A stretch of 12,694 bases of DNA from Lentisphaeria bacterium (lineage in GTDB: Bacteria; Verrucomicrobiota; Lentisphaeria; Oligosphaerales; Oligosphaeraceae): assembly GCA_016287975.1 (NCBI GenBank), contig JAEEXV010000071.1, positions 1 through 12,694 of the forward strand, read 5' to 3'. Positions 6,083 through 12,694 of the stretch are shown here, in pieces. How positions within the stretch are numbered: position 1 is the stretch's first letter; each line of letters opens with the position of its first letter. Made by a program: the position numbers and the translations under genes. Below the pieces are notes generated by a model that was not told the origin of the DNA, did no database searches, and worked only from the letters and a program-made list of their open reading frames with translations.

Positions 6083-9000
6083 CTACTTCAGCATCTGCTT
6101 CAGGTTGACGACCCTGGGCGGATCGGGCAGCAGGAAGTTGCAGACGGGGAGGCCGACGGGCTCGCCGACGGCCCGCGCCTGCGCGAGGAAGAAGTCGCGC
6201 CAGGCGCCAGGGCGCACGGCGAGGTCGGAACCCGCGAAGGGCTGGATGGCGAAGAAGACGACCTTGCCCTTGCCGAGTTTGCGCTCGACCGTGGCGGGTG
6301 CGCCGTCGCCATAGGTCATCAGCACCTTGCCGCCGGCGGCGTCGATGGCGTAGCTGGCGAAGCGGCTGCCAGGAAGGGCGGGGGCGTTGGCGATCATCGC
6401 CGCGGCCAGCGGCCTGCCGCCCCACTTGAGTTCGCTGTTGCCCGTGGTCTTGACGGCGGGCGCCCCCGACTGCCCCGTCAGTTTCGCACGGTCGGCGTTC
6501 GCGCTTCCGTCGATGTTGTGGAGCAGGAACTGCGGGTCGAAGACGACCAGCGTGCCGCCCCCCTCCACCCATTTCACGAGCTTCGCGGAGATCTCGGGCG
6601 TCGTGTAGCTCATCACTGGCACGTACATCAGCCTGTAGTCCTCCAGCTTCACGTCGCCGCGCAGCACCGTGGTGTCGGAAATGAAGCGGAAGTTGCAGCC
6701 GACGTGCTCCTCCAGCATCGAGTAGACCGTGTAGGCCGCGTGCTGGACATTGTCGGTCTTCGCCCACTTGTCGTAGTTCGAATACCAGACCAGCGTCTTC
6801 GTCCCCTGCGGCAGTTTCACCTTGTCCATGCGCACGATCATCGCCGAGAGGTCCAGCATCCGCGCATAGTCCGCGAAGATCTCATGCGGCGCGCCCGAGG
6901 TGTACCACATGAAGTGGACGGCGCCGTTCTTGAGCGCCTGGGAGGCCCATTCGCGCATCGCGGCGATGTCGCCGTGGCCGCCGTGGTAGATGAAGCACTG
7001 CGGCATCACCATCAGCTTCGCGGAGGGAACCAGGTCGCGCAGCACGCGGCACGAGAAGCCGACATGGTAGAGCGCGCGCGCCATCCCGTAGTGCGCGTTG
7101 GTGCTGGTCGGATACGGGTCGCACGAGATGAGCTCGGCCAGCCCGTTCATGACCGCCACGTCCATATTGCTCTGCCCAGAGCAGTTGTTGTCGTCCATCA
7201 GGTGCATCGGCACGCCAGGGAAGACCTCCTTGCAGGCCTTCTGCAGGCGCGCGAGGCCGTCGCGGAGGCGCACATGCCACCAGCGGTAGAAGGCGATGCG
7301 CGCGTAGGGGATGTCCGCCGCCGCGGTCCCAGGCATGAACGGCACGCCGTATTTCCCGAAGCCATACTCGCGCTTCACCTGCTCCGAGACCTCGGCGATC
7401 GCCTGCGCGCCCTGCGTGTTGATGGTGGGGTTGTAGGCGTATTCGACATGGTTCGTCGGCTCGTCCAGCCCCAGCGAGAACTTGATGGTCTCCTTCATCA
7501 GCGGATAGACGCGGTCCTTCGCGCGGCTGCGGATGAACTTCTCGACCTCCGCGAGGTAGTGCGGATCGGTGTCGTCGCAGGCATGGTCGTTGGCGGGGTT
7601 GATGAACTTCGCCCCCGCCTTGCGCGCGTAACGCCCCAGCGAACTGTTCGAGATGCTGAAGAGGTACTTGACGCCCTGCTCGCGGGCGCGCTTCATCATC
7701 CGCGCCTGCCCGTAGTTCATCGCCCACGGCCACGCGGGGCCGCCGATGCCCGCGACCGTCCACGCGCGCAGCAGTTCGTCCTGCCACGCATTGAAGAGGT
7801 CGTCGCTGACCTTCGCCATCAGTTTTTCAGGGAACTCCTTGCGCACGAGGCCAGACGCCCACAGGTCCATCTGGTAGCCCCCTGGCACGCCCTTTTCCAG
7901 GACCGCCTCGAAGGTCGGGTTCTTGCGCGGGATCACGTAGGTCAGCGTGTCGGTGACGCGCGTCCGCGAAAGCGTCAGCTTCCCGTCCGCCACCGTCAGC
8001 CGCCCGAACTTGCCCACGTCGTGGCGGTTGCCGCGGTAGGCGTTCCAGTGCGGATACTCGTTCGCGCTCGGGAAGTCGCAGGCGGGATTGACCAGCAGCT
8101 CGCAGCCCGCCGCGGGATCGACCCCGAGGAGTTTCCACGGCACGAAGAGGCGCGTCGAAAAGCCATCCTCGGTCACCTGCGCCGCCGACTTCCACTCGCC
8201 GTCCCACTTGGCGTCGCTGCGCCACGGGTCGCCAGGCACGCGCTGGTAGAGCTTCGCGTCGAAGACGACCCCCGCCGCGCTCACGATGAACTGCCAGCCC
8301 GTGCCGCGCTTCTCGTCGAAGATCAGCAGTTCGTTGGCGTCGTTGCCCCACAGCGAGCCGTCCCGCTCCTTCACGGTGGTCTTCAGGCGGGCTGGATCGG
8401 TGAAGTTGCGGAACAGGAAATAGAGGCCGTTCGGGTCCGCGGCGACCTGAATCCGCGCAGGCACCTGCGCGTCCTTGCCATATTGGTAGAAGCCGTACTG
8501 GAGGTCGCGGGGATTCCAGCAGGCCGCCGTCTCGGGCGCGTTGAAGTCCACGGCCTTGGCGACGGGCACGGTGACGGTGTCGGGCGTGTAGACCAGGGTC
8601 AGGTTGTCGACCAGGAACTCGGAGCCCACGCCGCCGAACCCCATCACGAACTGAACGCCGACGGTCTTGTCTGGAACGGTGTGGACGGCGTGGTAGGTCC
8701 GCCATTCCGAGGAGGACGGCACCGACGCGGCGGCGCGGCCCGCCGAGCCGTTGCCCTTGCCCTCCAGGTTGAAGTTGACGCTCAGCGACAATTTCGCGGA
8801 GGCGTCCTTGACGACGCGGTAGTCGAATTTGACCAGGATGGTCCCTGGTCCAGGCGGCGAGACGCGCGACCCGCAATACACCGACATCTTGCCCTTGCTC
8901 GGGACTATGCGCATCGCCTGCCCCGTCCGCCCAGGCGCCAGGGTCACGTCTGCCGCCGCCGAACGGGGATAGGGGGTCATGCGCAGCGTCTTCTCGAAGT

Positions 9001-9106
9001 CGTAGAAAAGGCGCCAGCGCGGGGTGGCGGGAGGGGCGGCAACCAGGGCCAACGACACGCACGCCAGCCAGACGCACAGCATCAGGGAGCACTTCTTCGG
9101 CATCAT
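6083..9106 (-). CDS. Large secreted beta-galactosidase-like protein with CBM9-like domain
   Basis: 1007 residues. Residues 1-24 are a signal peptide (MMPKKCSLMLCVWLACVSLA, then LVAA before PP), so the protein is exported. Predicted order: a beta-sandwich at about 28-180 ending in a LTLVYTPD strand; a CBM9/DOMON-like sandwich at about 182-370 (DFNAPETAACW, GLYFLFRNFTD, NDANELLIFDEK, GFSTRLFVPWKLLG); a barrel-like region at about 395-760; and a GATase-like beta-galactosidase trimerisation-type domain from about 765 (TLVWYSNYDKW, LEDYRLMYVPVMSYTT, WVEGGGTLVVFD, LGKGKVVFFA). In the barrel, SLGLDEPTNHVEY contains E549, a possible acid/base residue, and ISCDPYPT resembles GH42-like loops, but a catalytic pair cannot be assigned. 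The start has AGGAG about 6 bases upstream. It lies 19 bases after a pseudopilin gene and is probably co-transcribed with it. Best read as an extracytoplasmic glycosidase or glycan-binding protein; substrate unknown. Confidence 0.8.
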   Translation of the reverse strand: MMPKKCSLMLCVWLACVSLALVAAPPATPRWRLFYDFEKTLRMTPYPRSAAADVTLAPGRTGQAMRIVPSKGKMSVYCGSRVSPPGPGTILVKFDYRVVKDASAKLSLSVNFNLEGKGNGSAGRAAASVPSSSEWRTYHAVHTVPDKTVGVQFVMGFGGVGSEFLVDNLTLVYTPDTVTVPVAKAVDFNAPETAACWNPRDLQYGFYQYGKDAQVPARIQVAADPNGLYFLFRNFTDPARLKTTVKERDGSLWGNDANELLIFDEKRGTGWQFIVSAAGVVFDAKLYQRVPGDPWRSDAKWDGEWKSAAQVTEDGFSTRLFVPWKLLGVDPAAGCELLVNPACDFPSANEYPHWNAYRGNRHDVGKFGRLTVADGKLTLSRTRVTDTLTYVIPRKNPTFEAVLEKGVPGGYQMDLWASGLVRKEFPEKLMAKVSDDLFNAWQDELLRAWTVAGIGGPAWPWAMNYGQARMMKRAREQGVKYLFSISNSSLGRYARKAGAKFINPANDHACDDTDPHYLAEVEKFIRSRAKDRVYPLMKETIKFSLGLDEPTNHVEYAYNPTINTQGAQAIAEVSEQVKREYGFGKYGVPFMPGTAAADIPYARIAFYRWWHVRLRDGLARLQKACKEVFPGVPMHLMDDNNCSGQSNMDVAVMNGLAELISCDPYPTSTNAHYGMARALYHVGFSCRVLRDLVPSAKLMVMPQCFIYHGGHGDIAAMREWASQALKNGAVHFMWYTSGAPHEIFADYARMLDLSAMIVRMDKVKLPQGTKTLVWYSNYDKWAKTDNVQHAAYTVYSMLEEHVGCNFRFISDTTVLRGDVKLEDYRLMYVPVMSYTTPEISAKLVKWVEGGGTLVVFDPQFLLHNIDGSANADRAKLTGQSGAPAVKTTGNSELKWGGRPLAAAMIANAPALPGSRFASYAIDAAGGKVLMTYGDGAPATVERKLGKGKVVFFAIQPFAGSDLAVRPGAWRDFFLAQARAVGEPVGLPVCNFLLPDPPRVVNLKQMLK

Positions 9107-9125
9107 CGTCTTCTCCTATGTTTCG

Positions 9126-9947
<822 letters not shown>

Positions 9948-9954
9948 CGGGGAA

Positions 9955-9959
9955 CTCCT
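9955..9959 (-). promoter_or_regulatory. Ribosome-binding site fixing the pseudopilin start at 9947
   Basis: AGGAG on the minus strand lies 7 bases before the ATG at 9947. It sits inside the first codons of the alternative GTG start at 9962, so the ATG is preferred. Confidence 0.75.
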
Positions 9960-10138
9960 CACTTCAGCAGGGATTCAGTGCTTCAACACAACAGTTTGCC
10001 GTACAATAAGCATCTTTTCCATTCTCGCCACCCCGCCTGCCATGAAAAATGTCGTGCAAATTGCGCCGCCACCCATCGCTCCCCGCCACCGTCCCTTTGG
10101 TCCCTGTCCCTTTCCAATACCGCGCCCCGTTTCCGCAT

Positions 10139-10144
10139 TATATT
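10139..10144 (+). promoter_or_regulatory. Candidate -10 box for the hexuronate operon
   Basis: TATATT within GCATTATATTATCG is 43 bases upstream of the mannonate dehydratase ATG and matches the hexamer found before three minus-strand genes. Spacing to any -35 element is not resolved. Confidence 0.42.
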
Positions 10145-10173
10145 ATCGCCAGCGAATAGCCAACATTCACATT

Positions 10174-10177
10174 GGAG
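10174..10177 (+). promoter_or_regulatory. Ribosome-binding site fixing the UxuA-type start at 10187
   Basis: GGAG is 9 bases before the ATG at 10187. An in-frame TTG at 10172 overlaps this site and is therefore unlikely to be the start. Confidence 0.75.
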
Positions 10178-10186
10178 AAACAGACC

Positions 10187-11140
10187 ATGATTCATCTCGG
10201 CATGTTCCTTCCCGCGGCGCCCGATCGCCGCTGGCGGCTGGCGGCGCAAGCGGGCGTGCGCCATGCGATTTCGCGCCTGCGCGGCACCTACGAGGCGTGG
10301 GACGAATCGTCGCTCGCCGCGGCGCAGGCGTCGTTCCGCGCGGCGGGCTTCGAGCTGGCGGCGCTGGAGGGCGACCAGTTCGACATGAGCCGCATCAAGC
10401 AGGGTCTCCCAGGGCGCGAGGAGGATTTCGAGCGCTACCGCGCGATGCTCGCCGCGATGGGCAGACTCGGCATCCGCACGCTCTGCTACAACTTCATGGC
10501 GGGCATCGGCTGGTTCCGCAGCCGCCACGGCGTCCCCGCCCGCGGCGGCGCGCTGACCAGCAGTTTCCACCCAGGCGACGTCCCCGCCGAGCCGCCGCAT
10601 CTCACGCATGAGCAGCTCTGGGAGAACTACCGACGCTTCCTCGCGGAGGTGCTCCCCGCCGCCGAGAAGGCAGGCGTCACCATGGCGCTACACCCCGACG
10701 ACCCGCCCGTGCCCTGGCTCGCGGGCTGGCCCCGCATCCTCACCCGCGCCGACGGATACCGCCGCGCCATGGCGCTCGCGCAGGGCAGCCCCGCCTTCGG
10801 AATCACCTTCTGCGCCGCCACCTTCCGCGCCATGGGGGAGGACGACCTGGCGCTCTTCGAGGAGTGGCGCGACCGCATCGTCTTCGTGCACATGCGCGAC
10901 AACCGCCCCCTCCCTGACGGCGGCTTCGAGGAGACCTTCCACGACGACGGCCCCACCGACCTCGCGCAGCGCTTCCGCCGACTCCACGAACTCGGCATGG
11001 ACGTGCTCCTGCGCCCCGACCACGCCCCCACCATGGAGGGCGAGGACAACTCCGACCCTGGCTACGCCGCCTTCGGGCGCGTCTTCGCCCTGGGGTACTT
11101 CAAGGGCATCCTGGACGCCCTCGGCATCCCCCATGACTGA
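10187..11140 (+). CDS. uxuA: Mannonate dehydratase, short UxuA-type
   Basis: 317 residues. Expected reaction: D-mannonate to 2-keto-3-deoxy-D-gluconate plus water in the cytoplasm, using a divalent metal in a TIM barrel. The family metal-binding motifs are in order: H169 in MALHPDDPP, C209 in GITFC, H235 in VFVHMRDN and D278 in RPDHAPTMEGE. CYNFM near residue 100 and GYAAFGRVFALGYFKGI near the C-terminus also match UxuA. It is shorter than the E. coli enzyme (394 residues), so it may belong to a compact subfamily. The four ligand motifs are intact, so I see no decay. The 3' end overlaps the IclR start by 8 bases (ATGACTGA), indicating translational coupling. With uxaC downstream, this is a hexuronate catabolic cluster. 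A related epimerase/dehydratase role for the compact form cannot be excluded. Confidence 0.88.
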   Translation: MIHLGMFLPAAPDRRWRLAAQAGVRHAISRLRGTYEAWDESSLAAAQASFRAAGFELAALEGDQFDMSRIKQGLPGREEDFERYRAMLAAMGRLGIRTLCYNFMAGIGWFRSRHGVPARGGALTSSFHPGDVPAEPPHLTHEQLWENYRRFLAEVLPAAEKAGVTMALHPDDPPVPWLAGWPRILTRADGYRRAMALAQGSPAFGITFCAATFRAMGEDDLALFEEWRDRIVFVHMRDNRPLPDGGFEETFHDDGPTDLAQRFRRLHELGMDVLLRPDHAPTMEGEDNSDPGYAAFGRVFALGYFKGILDALGIPHD

Positions 11141-11864
11141 ACGCAACCGCATCCCCGTCCTCGAAAAGGCCGTCGAACTCCTGGAATACATCGGCGCCGC
11201 GCCTGGCAAGGTCACGCAGGGTGAACTCATCGCCGCCCTCGGCATCCCGCAGGCCACCTGCTACCGCATCGTCGCCACCCTCGTCGACGCGGGGTGGCTG
11301 CGCAAATGCGGCGACGGACGCTACGACCTGGGCTCCCGCCTCCCCGAAGTCGCCCGCAAGGCCGCCTTCGACCTGGCCCGCTACCGCCTCCTCCAGCCCA
11401 TCCTCGACCATCTCGTGCGCCGCGTCGGCTTCACCGCCAAACTCTCCGTGCGGGACGGCGAGGAGCAGGTCAACGTCCTCTCCGCCAAGGCTCCCTGGGA
11501 CATCGCCATCACCACCGTCGTCGGCGCGCGCGAACCGCTGCTGACGGGCGGCTCCGTCGGCACCGTCCTCCTCGCCGCGCTGCCCGCCGCCGAACTCCAG
11601 GCGATCCCTGGCGCACGCAACGCACGCGGCCTCGCCGCACGCCTGCGACAGTGCCGCAAACTCGGCTACGCCCTCCACGCCGCCGCCGCCGACCCCGCGC
11701 CGCGCTGGAAGGTCGACGCCCTCTCCATCCCCGTCGTCGGCTCGGACGCGACCGCCGCTCTCACCATCCTCGCCCTCCCTGGCGAACTCGCCGCCACCGA
11801 CCTCGCCGCCCTCCTCGCCGAACTCCACAAGACCGCCGAGTTCTGCGCCGACAATCTGCCGTAG
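11133..11864 (+). CDS. IclR-family transcriptional regulator
   Basis: 243 residues. Residues about 8-70 are an IclR winged helix-turn-helix (VLEKAVELLEYIG, TQGELIAALGIPQATCYRIV, LVDAGWLRKCGDGRYDLG). The rest is an IclR-type effector domain (TAKLSVRDGEEQVNVLSAK, GSVGTVLLAALP, ALSIPVVGSDATAALTILAL). The ATG at 11133 lies inside the end of the uxuA-type gene with an 8-base overlap, so the two are co-transcribed. IclR-type proteins such as KdgR often control uronate breakdown genes, and by position this one most likely senses an intermediate such as 2-keto-3-deoxygluconate and controls the uxuA/uxaC genes. The effector is inference. The open frame extends far upstream through the uxuA-type gene in another frame; that extension is not coding. 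Confidence 0.94.
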   Translation: MTERNRIPVLEKAVELLEYIGAAPGKVTQGELIAALGIPQATCYRIVATLVDAGWLRKCGDGRYDLGSRLPEVARKAAFDLARYRLLQPILDHLVRRVGFTAKLSVRDGEEQVNVLSAKAPWDIAITTVVGAREPLLTGGSVGTVLLAALPAAELQAIPGARNARGLAARLRQCRKLGYALHAAAADPAPRWKVDALSIPVVGSDATAALTILALPGELAATDLAALLAELHKTAEFCADNLP

Positions 11865-11897
11865 CGGCCCGCGCCGGCTCCTTCTGCGCCACCCGCG

Positions 11898-11916
11898 CGC
11901 TCCCACCCCGCCCCCG
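11898..11916 (+). repeat. Direct repeat copy 1 (19 bases)
   Basis: Identical to 12039-12057, 141 bases apart. It is C-rich with only C/G plus one T and one A, so chance or slippage is possible, but an exact 19-base match within one small gap is notable. Confidence 0.7.
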
Positions 11917-11937
11917 ATAAATGCGGAGCGGGGGGTG

Positions 11938-11955
11938 CGGGGGGCTTGCCCCCCG
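11938..11955 (+). terminator. G/C stem-loop after iclR, possible terminator
   Basis: CGGGGGGC-TT-GCCCCCCG forms an 8-base inverted repeat, 74 bases after the iclR stop. There is no T-run after it (GTCGTTTGC follows), so intrinsic termination is doubtful. Confidence 0.35.
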
Positions 11956-12038
11956 TCGTTTGCAGGGCTGGATGATGGCACCAGCCCACACCCGTGCCCC
12001 GCCCCGCGATGCCACCCCGCCCGTGAAGCGCCAACCCC

Positions 12039-12057
12039 CGCTCCCACCCCGCCCCCG
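12039..12057 (+). repeat. Direct repeat copy 2 (19 bases)
   Basis: Second copy of the sequence at 11898-11916, located 60 bases before the uxaC ATG and 20 bases before the GCAA-loop hairpin. Confidence 0.7.
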
Positions 12058-12077
12058 CCTGCCCAGTCCGTTCTGCG

Positions 12078-12106
12078 CCGGCGGCGCAAGCCGCCGGTCA
12101 TTTTCT
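12078..12106 (+). terminator. Hairpin with GCAA tetraloop and T-rich tail directly before uxaC
   Basis: CCGGCGGC-GCAA-GCCGCCGG (12078-12097) is a perfect 8-base stem closed by a GNRA tetraloop, followed by TCATTTTC. This has the form of an intrinsic terminator, yet the uxaC ATG is only 19 bases beyond the stem. It could end iclR transcription, with uxaC then needing a start that I cannot see. It could instead be a leader element controlling read-through into uxaC. Confidence 0.5.
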
Positions 12107-12116
12107 GATCAGCCCC

Positions 12117-12694
12117 ATGTTAGACGATCTGCTGCTCACCACCCCGCTCGCCCGCGAACTGTTCGCGGGCATCCGCGATCTGCCTGTCTACGATTTCCAC
12201 AACCACCTGGATGTGCACGACCTGGCCATCGACCGCCAGTATCGGAATCTGCACGAATTGTGGATTGCGACCGATCCATACAAGCATCGCGCGATGCGCA
12301 TCTGCGGCGTCCCCGAGCGCCTGATCACTGGCGACGCGCCCGTCTACGACAAGTATCTGGCCTGGTGCCGCACCCTGCCGCAACTCATCGGCAACCCCCT
12401 CTACCAGTGGTCGCAGCTGGAACTCGCCCGCGTCTTCGCCTTCGACGCCCCCCTCACCGAAGCCACCGCCCGCGACCTCTGGGACCGCGCCGAAGTGCGC
12501 CTCCGCCAGCCAGAGTATTCCGCGCGCGGGCTCCTCAGGCACTTCCGCGTCGCCGCCGCCGCGCCCTGCGTCACCCTCACGCAGCCCCTCGACGACTTCC
12601 GCGGCCTCCACGGCATCGTGCCCTCCCTGCGCGGCGACGACCTCGCCGCCGCCAACCCCGCCGTCCTCGACGCCCTCGGCGCCGACACCTGGGA
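12117..12694 (+). CDS. uxaC: Glucuronate isomerase UxaC, N-terminal 192 codons
   Basis: Starts at the ATG at 12117 and runs off the right edge (192 full codons, about 40 percent of the usual 460-470 residues). UxaC isomerises D-glucuronate to D-fructuronate and D-galacturonate to D-tagaturonate. Family landmarks: LPVYDFHNHLDVHDLA at 22-37 with the metal-binding pair H28/H30, NLHELWIATDPYKHRAMRI, GVPERLITGD, YDKYLAWCRTLP and NPLYQWSQLELARVF. The spacing matches UxaC without visible breaks. No Shine-Dalgarno sequence stands before the ATG, and a terminator-like hairpin ends 19 bases upstream. Following uxuA and iclR on the same strand, it supplies the first step of the pathway whose later dehydration is catalysed by UxuA. 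The fructuronate reductase expected between them is not in the window. Confidence 0.95.
   Translation, partial: MLDDLLLTTPLARELFAGIRDLPVYDFHNHLDVHDLAIDRQYRNLHELWIATDPYKHRAMRICGVPERLITGDAPVYDKYLAWCRTLPQLIGNPLYQWSQLELARVFAFDAPLTEATARDLWDRAEVRLRQPEYSARGLLRHFRVAAAAPCVTLTQPLDDFRGLHGIVPSLRGDDLAAANPAVLDALGADTW

Larger units (their letters stand above)
9948..10186. promoter_or_regulatory. Divergent intergenic region with promoters for both blocks
   Basis: This 239-base region separates the minus-strand pseudopilin operon from the plus-strand hexuronate operon and is richer in A/T than the coding DNA. Toward the right it holds TATATT at 10139-10144, 43 bases before the UxuA-type ATG. Upstream of that box are three GTCCCT units starting at 10091, 10100 and 10106, a possible regulator site. 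Toward the left, TATTGT (complement of about 10001-10006) is a weaker -10 candidate for the pseudopilin. No -35 hexamer with good spacing is clear for either. No hairpin or small gene was recognised. Confidence 0.5.
11865..12116 (+). other. G/C-run intergenic region with hairpins and a 19-base direct repeat
   Basis: This 252-base gap between iclR and uxaC has no gene that I can support. It has runs of C and G. A 19-base sequence, CGCTCCCACCCCGCCCCCG, occurs at 11898-11916 and again at 12039-12057. Two stem-loops are present (11938-11955 and 12078-12097). The composition is unlike the other gaps in the window. It could be a terminator region, a mobile repeat family or a replication-slippage product. 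Open frames on both strands here are low-complexity and have no recognisable domain. Confidence 0.7.

Noticed and set aside
6083..9106. Lipoprotein signal (LAC at residues 14-16) in the large secreted protein
   Set aside because: The position before it is Trp, not Leu/Val/Ile, and the hydrophobic core continues after the Cys; a standard signal peptide ending at VAA fits better.
11100..12101. Minus-strand Gly/Arg-rich open frame across iclR and the following gap
   Set aside because: Low-complexity reverse of iclR and of the G/C-run spacer, with no domain and no translation signal.

Overview
The window is GC-rich (roughly two thirds G+C) bacterial chromosomal DNA. Two pseudopilin-type proteins carry the N-terminus [19 protein letters not shown] followed by LLPAL(S/G)KAR, a form I associate with Lentisphaerota (Victivallis-like gut or anaerobic bacteria) more than with Planctomycetota. 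The nearby large secreted carbohydrate-active protein and the hexuronate genes fit a polysaccharide-degrading member of that group. The assignment is an inference from protein style; there is no rRNA or other marker gene here.

Minus-strand block (positions 9947 down to 1), in transcription order: a complete pseudopilin (9947-9126) followed after 19 bases by a 1007-residue secreted beta-galactosidase-like protein (9106-6083); a leader with a strong hairpin; an XRE-cupin regulator (5936-5364), an AMP-forming acyl-CoA synthetase (5320-3623) and a GNAT_C-type acyltransferase-like protein (3602-2448), all closely spaced; a phosphotriesterase/PHP-family metal hydrolase (2372-1359); a PocR-AraC sensor-regulator (about 1288-386); and the first 64 codons of a second pseudopilin (192-1, running off the left edge).

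Plus-strand block (10187 to the right end): a short UxuA-type mannonate dehydratase (10187-11140), an IclR regulator overlapping it by 8 bases (11133-11864), a 252-base G/C-run intergenic region with hairpins and a repeat, and the first 192 codons of glucuronate isomerase UxaC (12117 to the edge). UxaC and UxuA are two steps of hexuronate breakdown to 2-keto-3-deoxygluconate, and the IclR protein is the likely local regulator. The two blocks diverge from 9948-10186.

How the parts may work together: the pseudopilin/hydrolase pair would attack a polysaccharide outside the cytoplasm, and the UxaC/UxuA genes would consume the uronic acids released. The XRE-cupin/acyl-CoA synthetase/acyltransferase/PHP-hydrolase/PocR-AraC run is the least explained part. 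It looks like a carboxylic acid or lactone handling module with its own sensors, and I treat it as the best candidate for an undescribed system. At sequence level, the most striking signal is a strong depletion of the tetranucleotide CCGG, visible even in codon choice for Pro-Gly pairs. Four TATATT boxes also stand in front of transcription units. No tRNA, rRNA, CRISPR array, transposase or integrase was recognised, and no gene-free stretch exceeds 300 bases.
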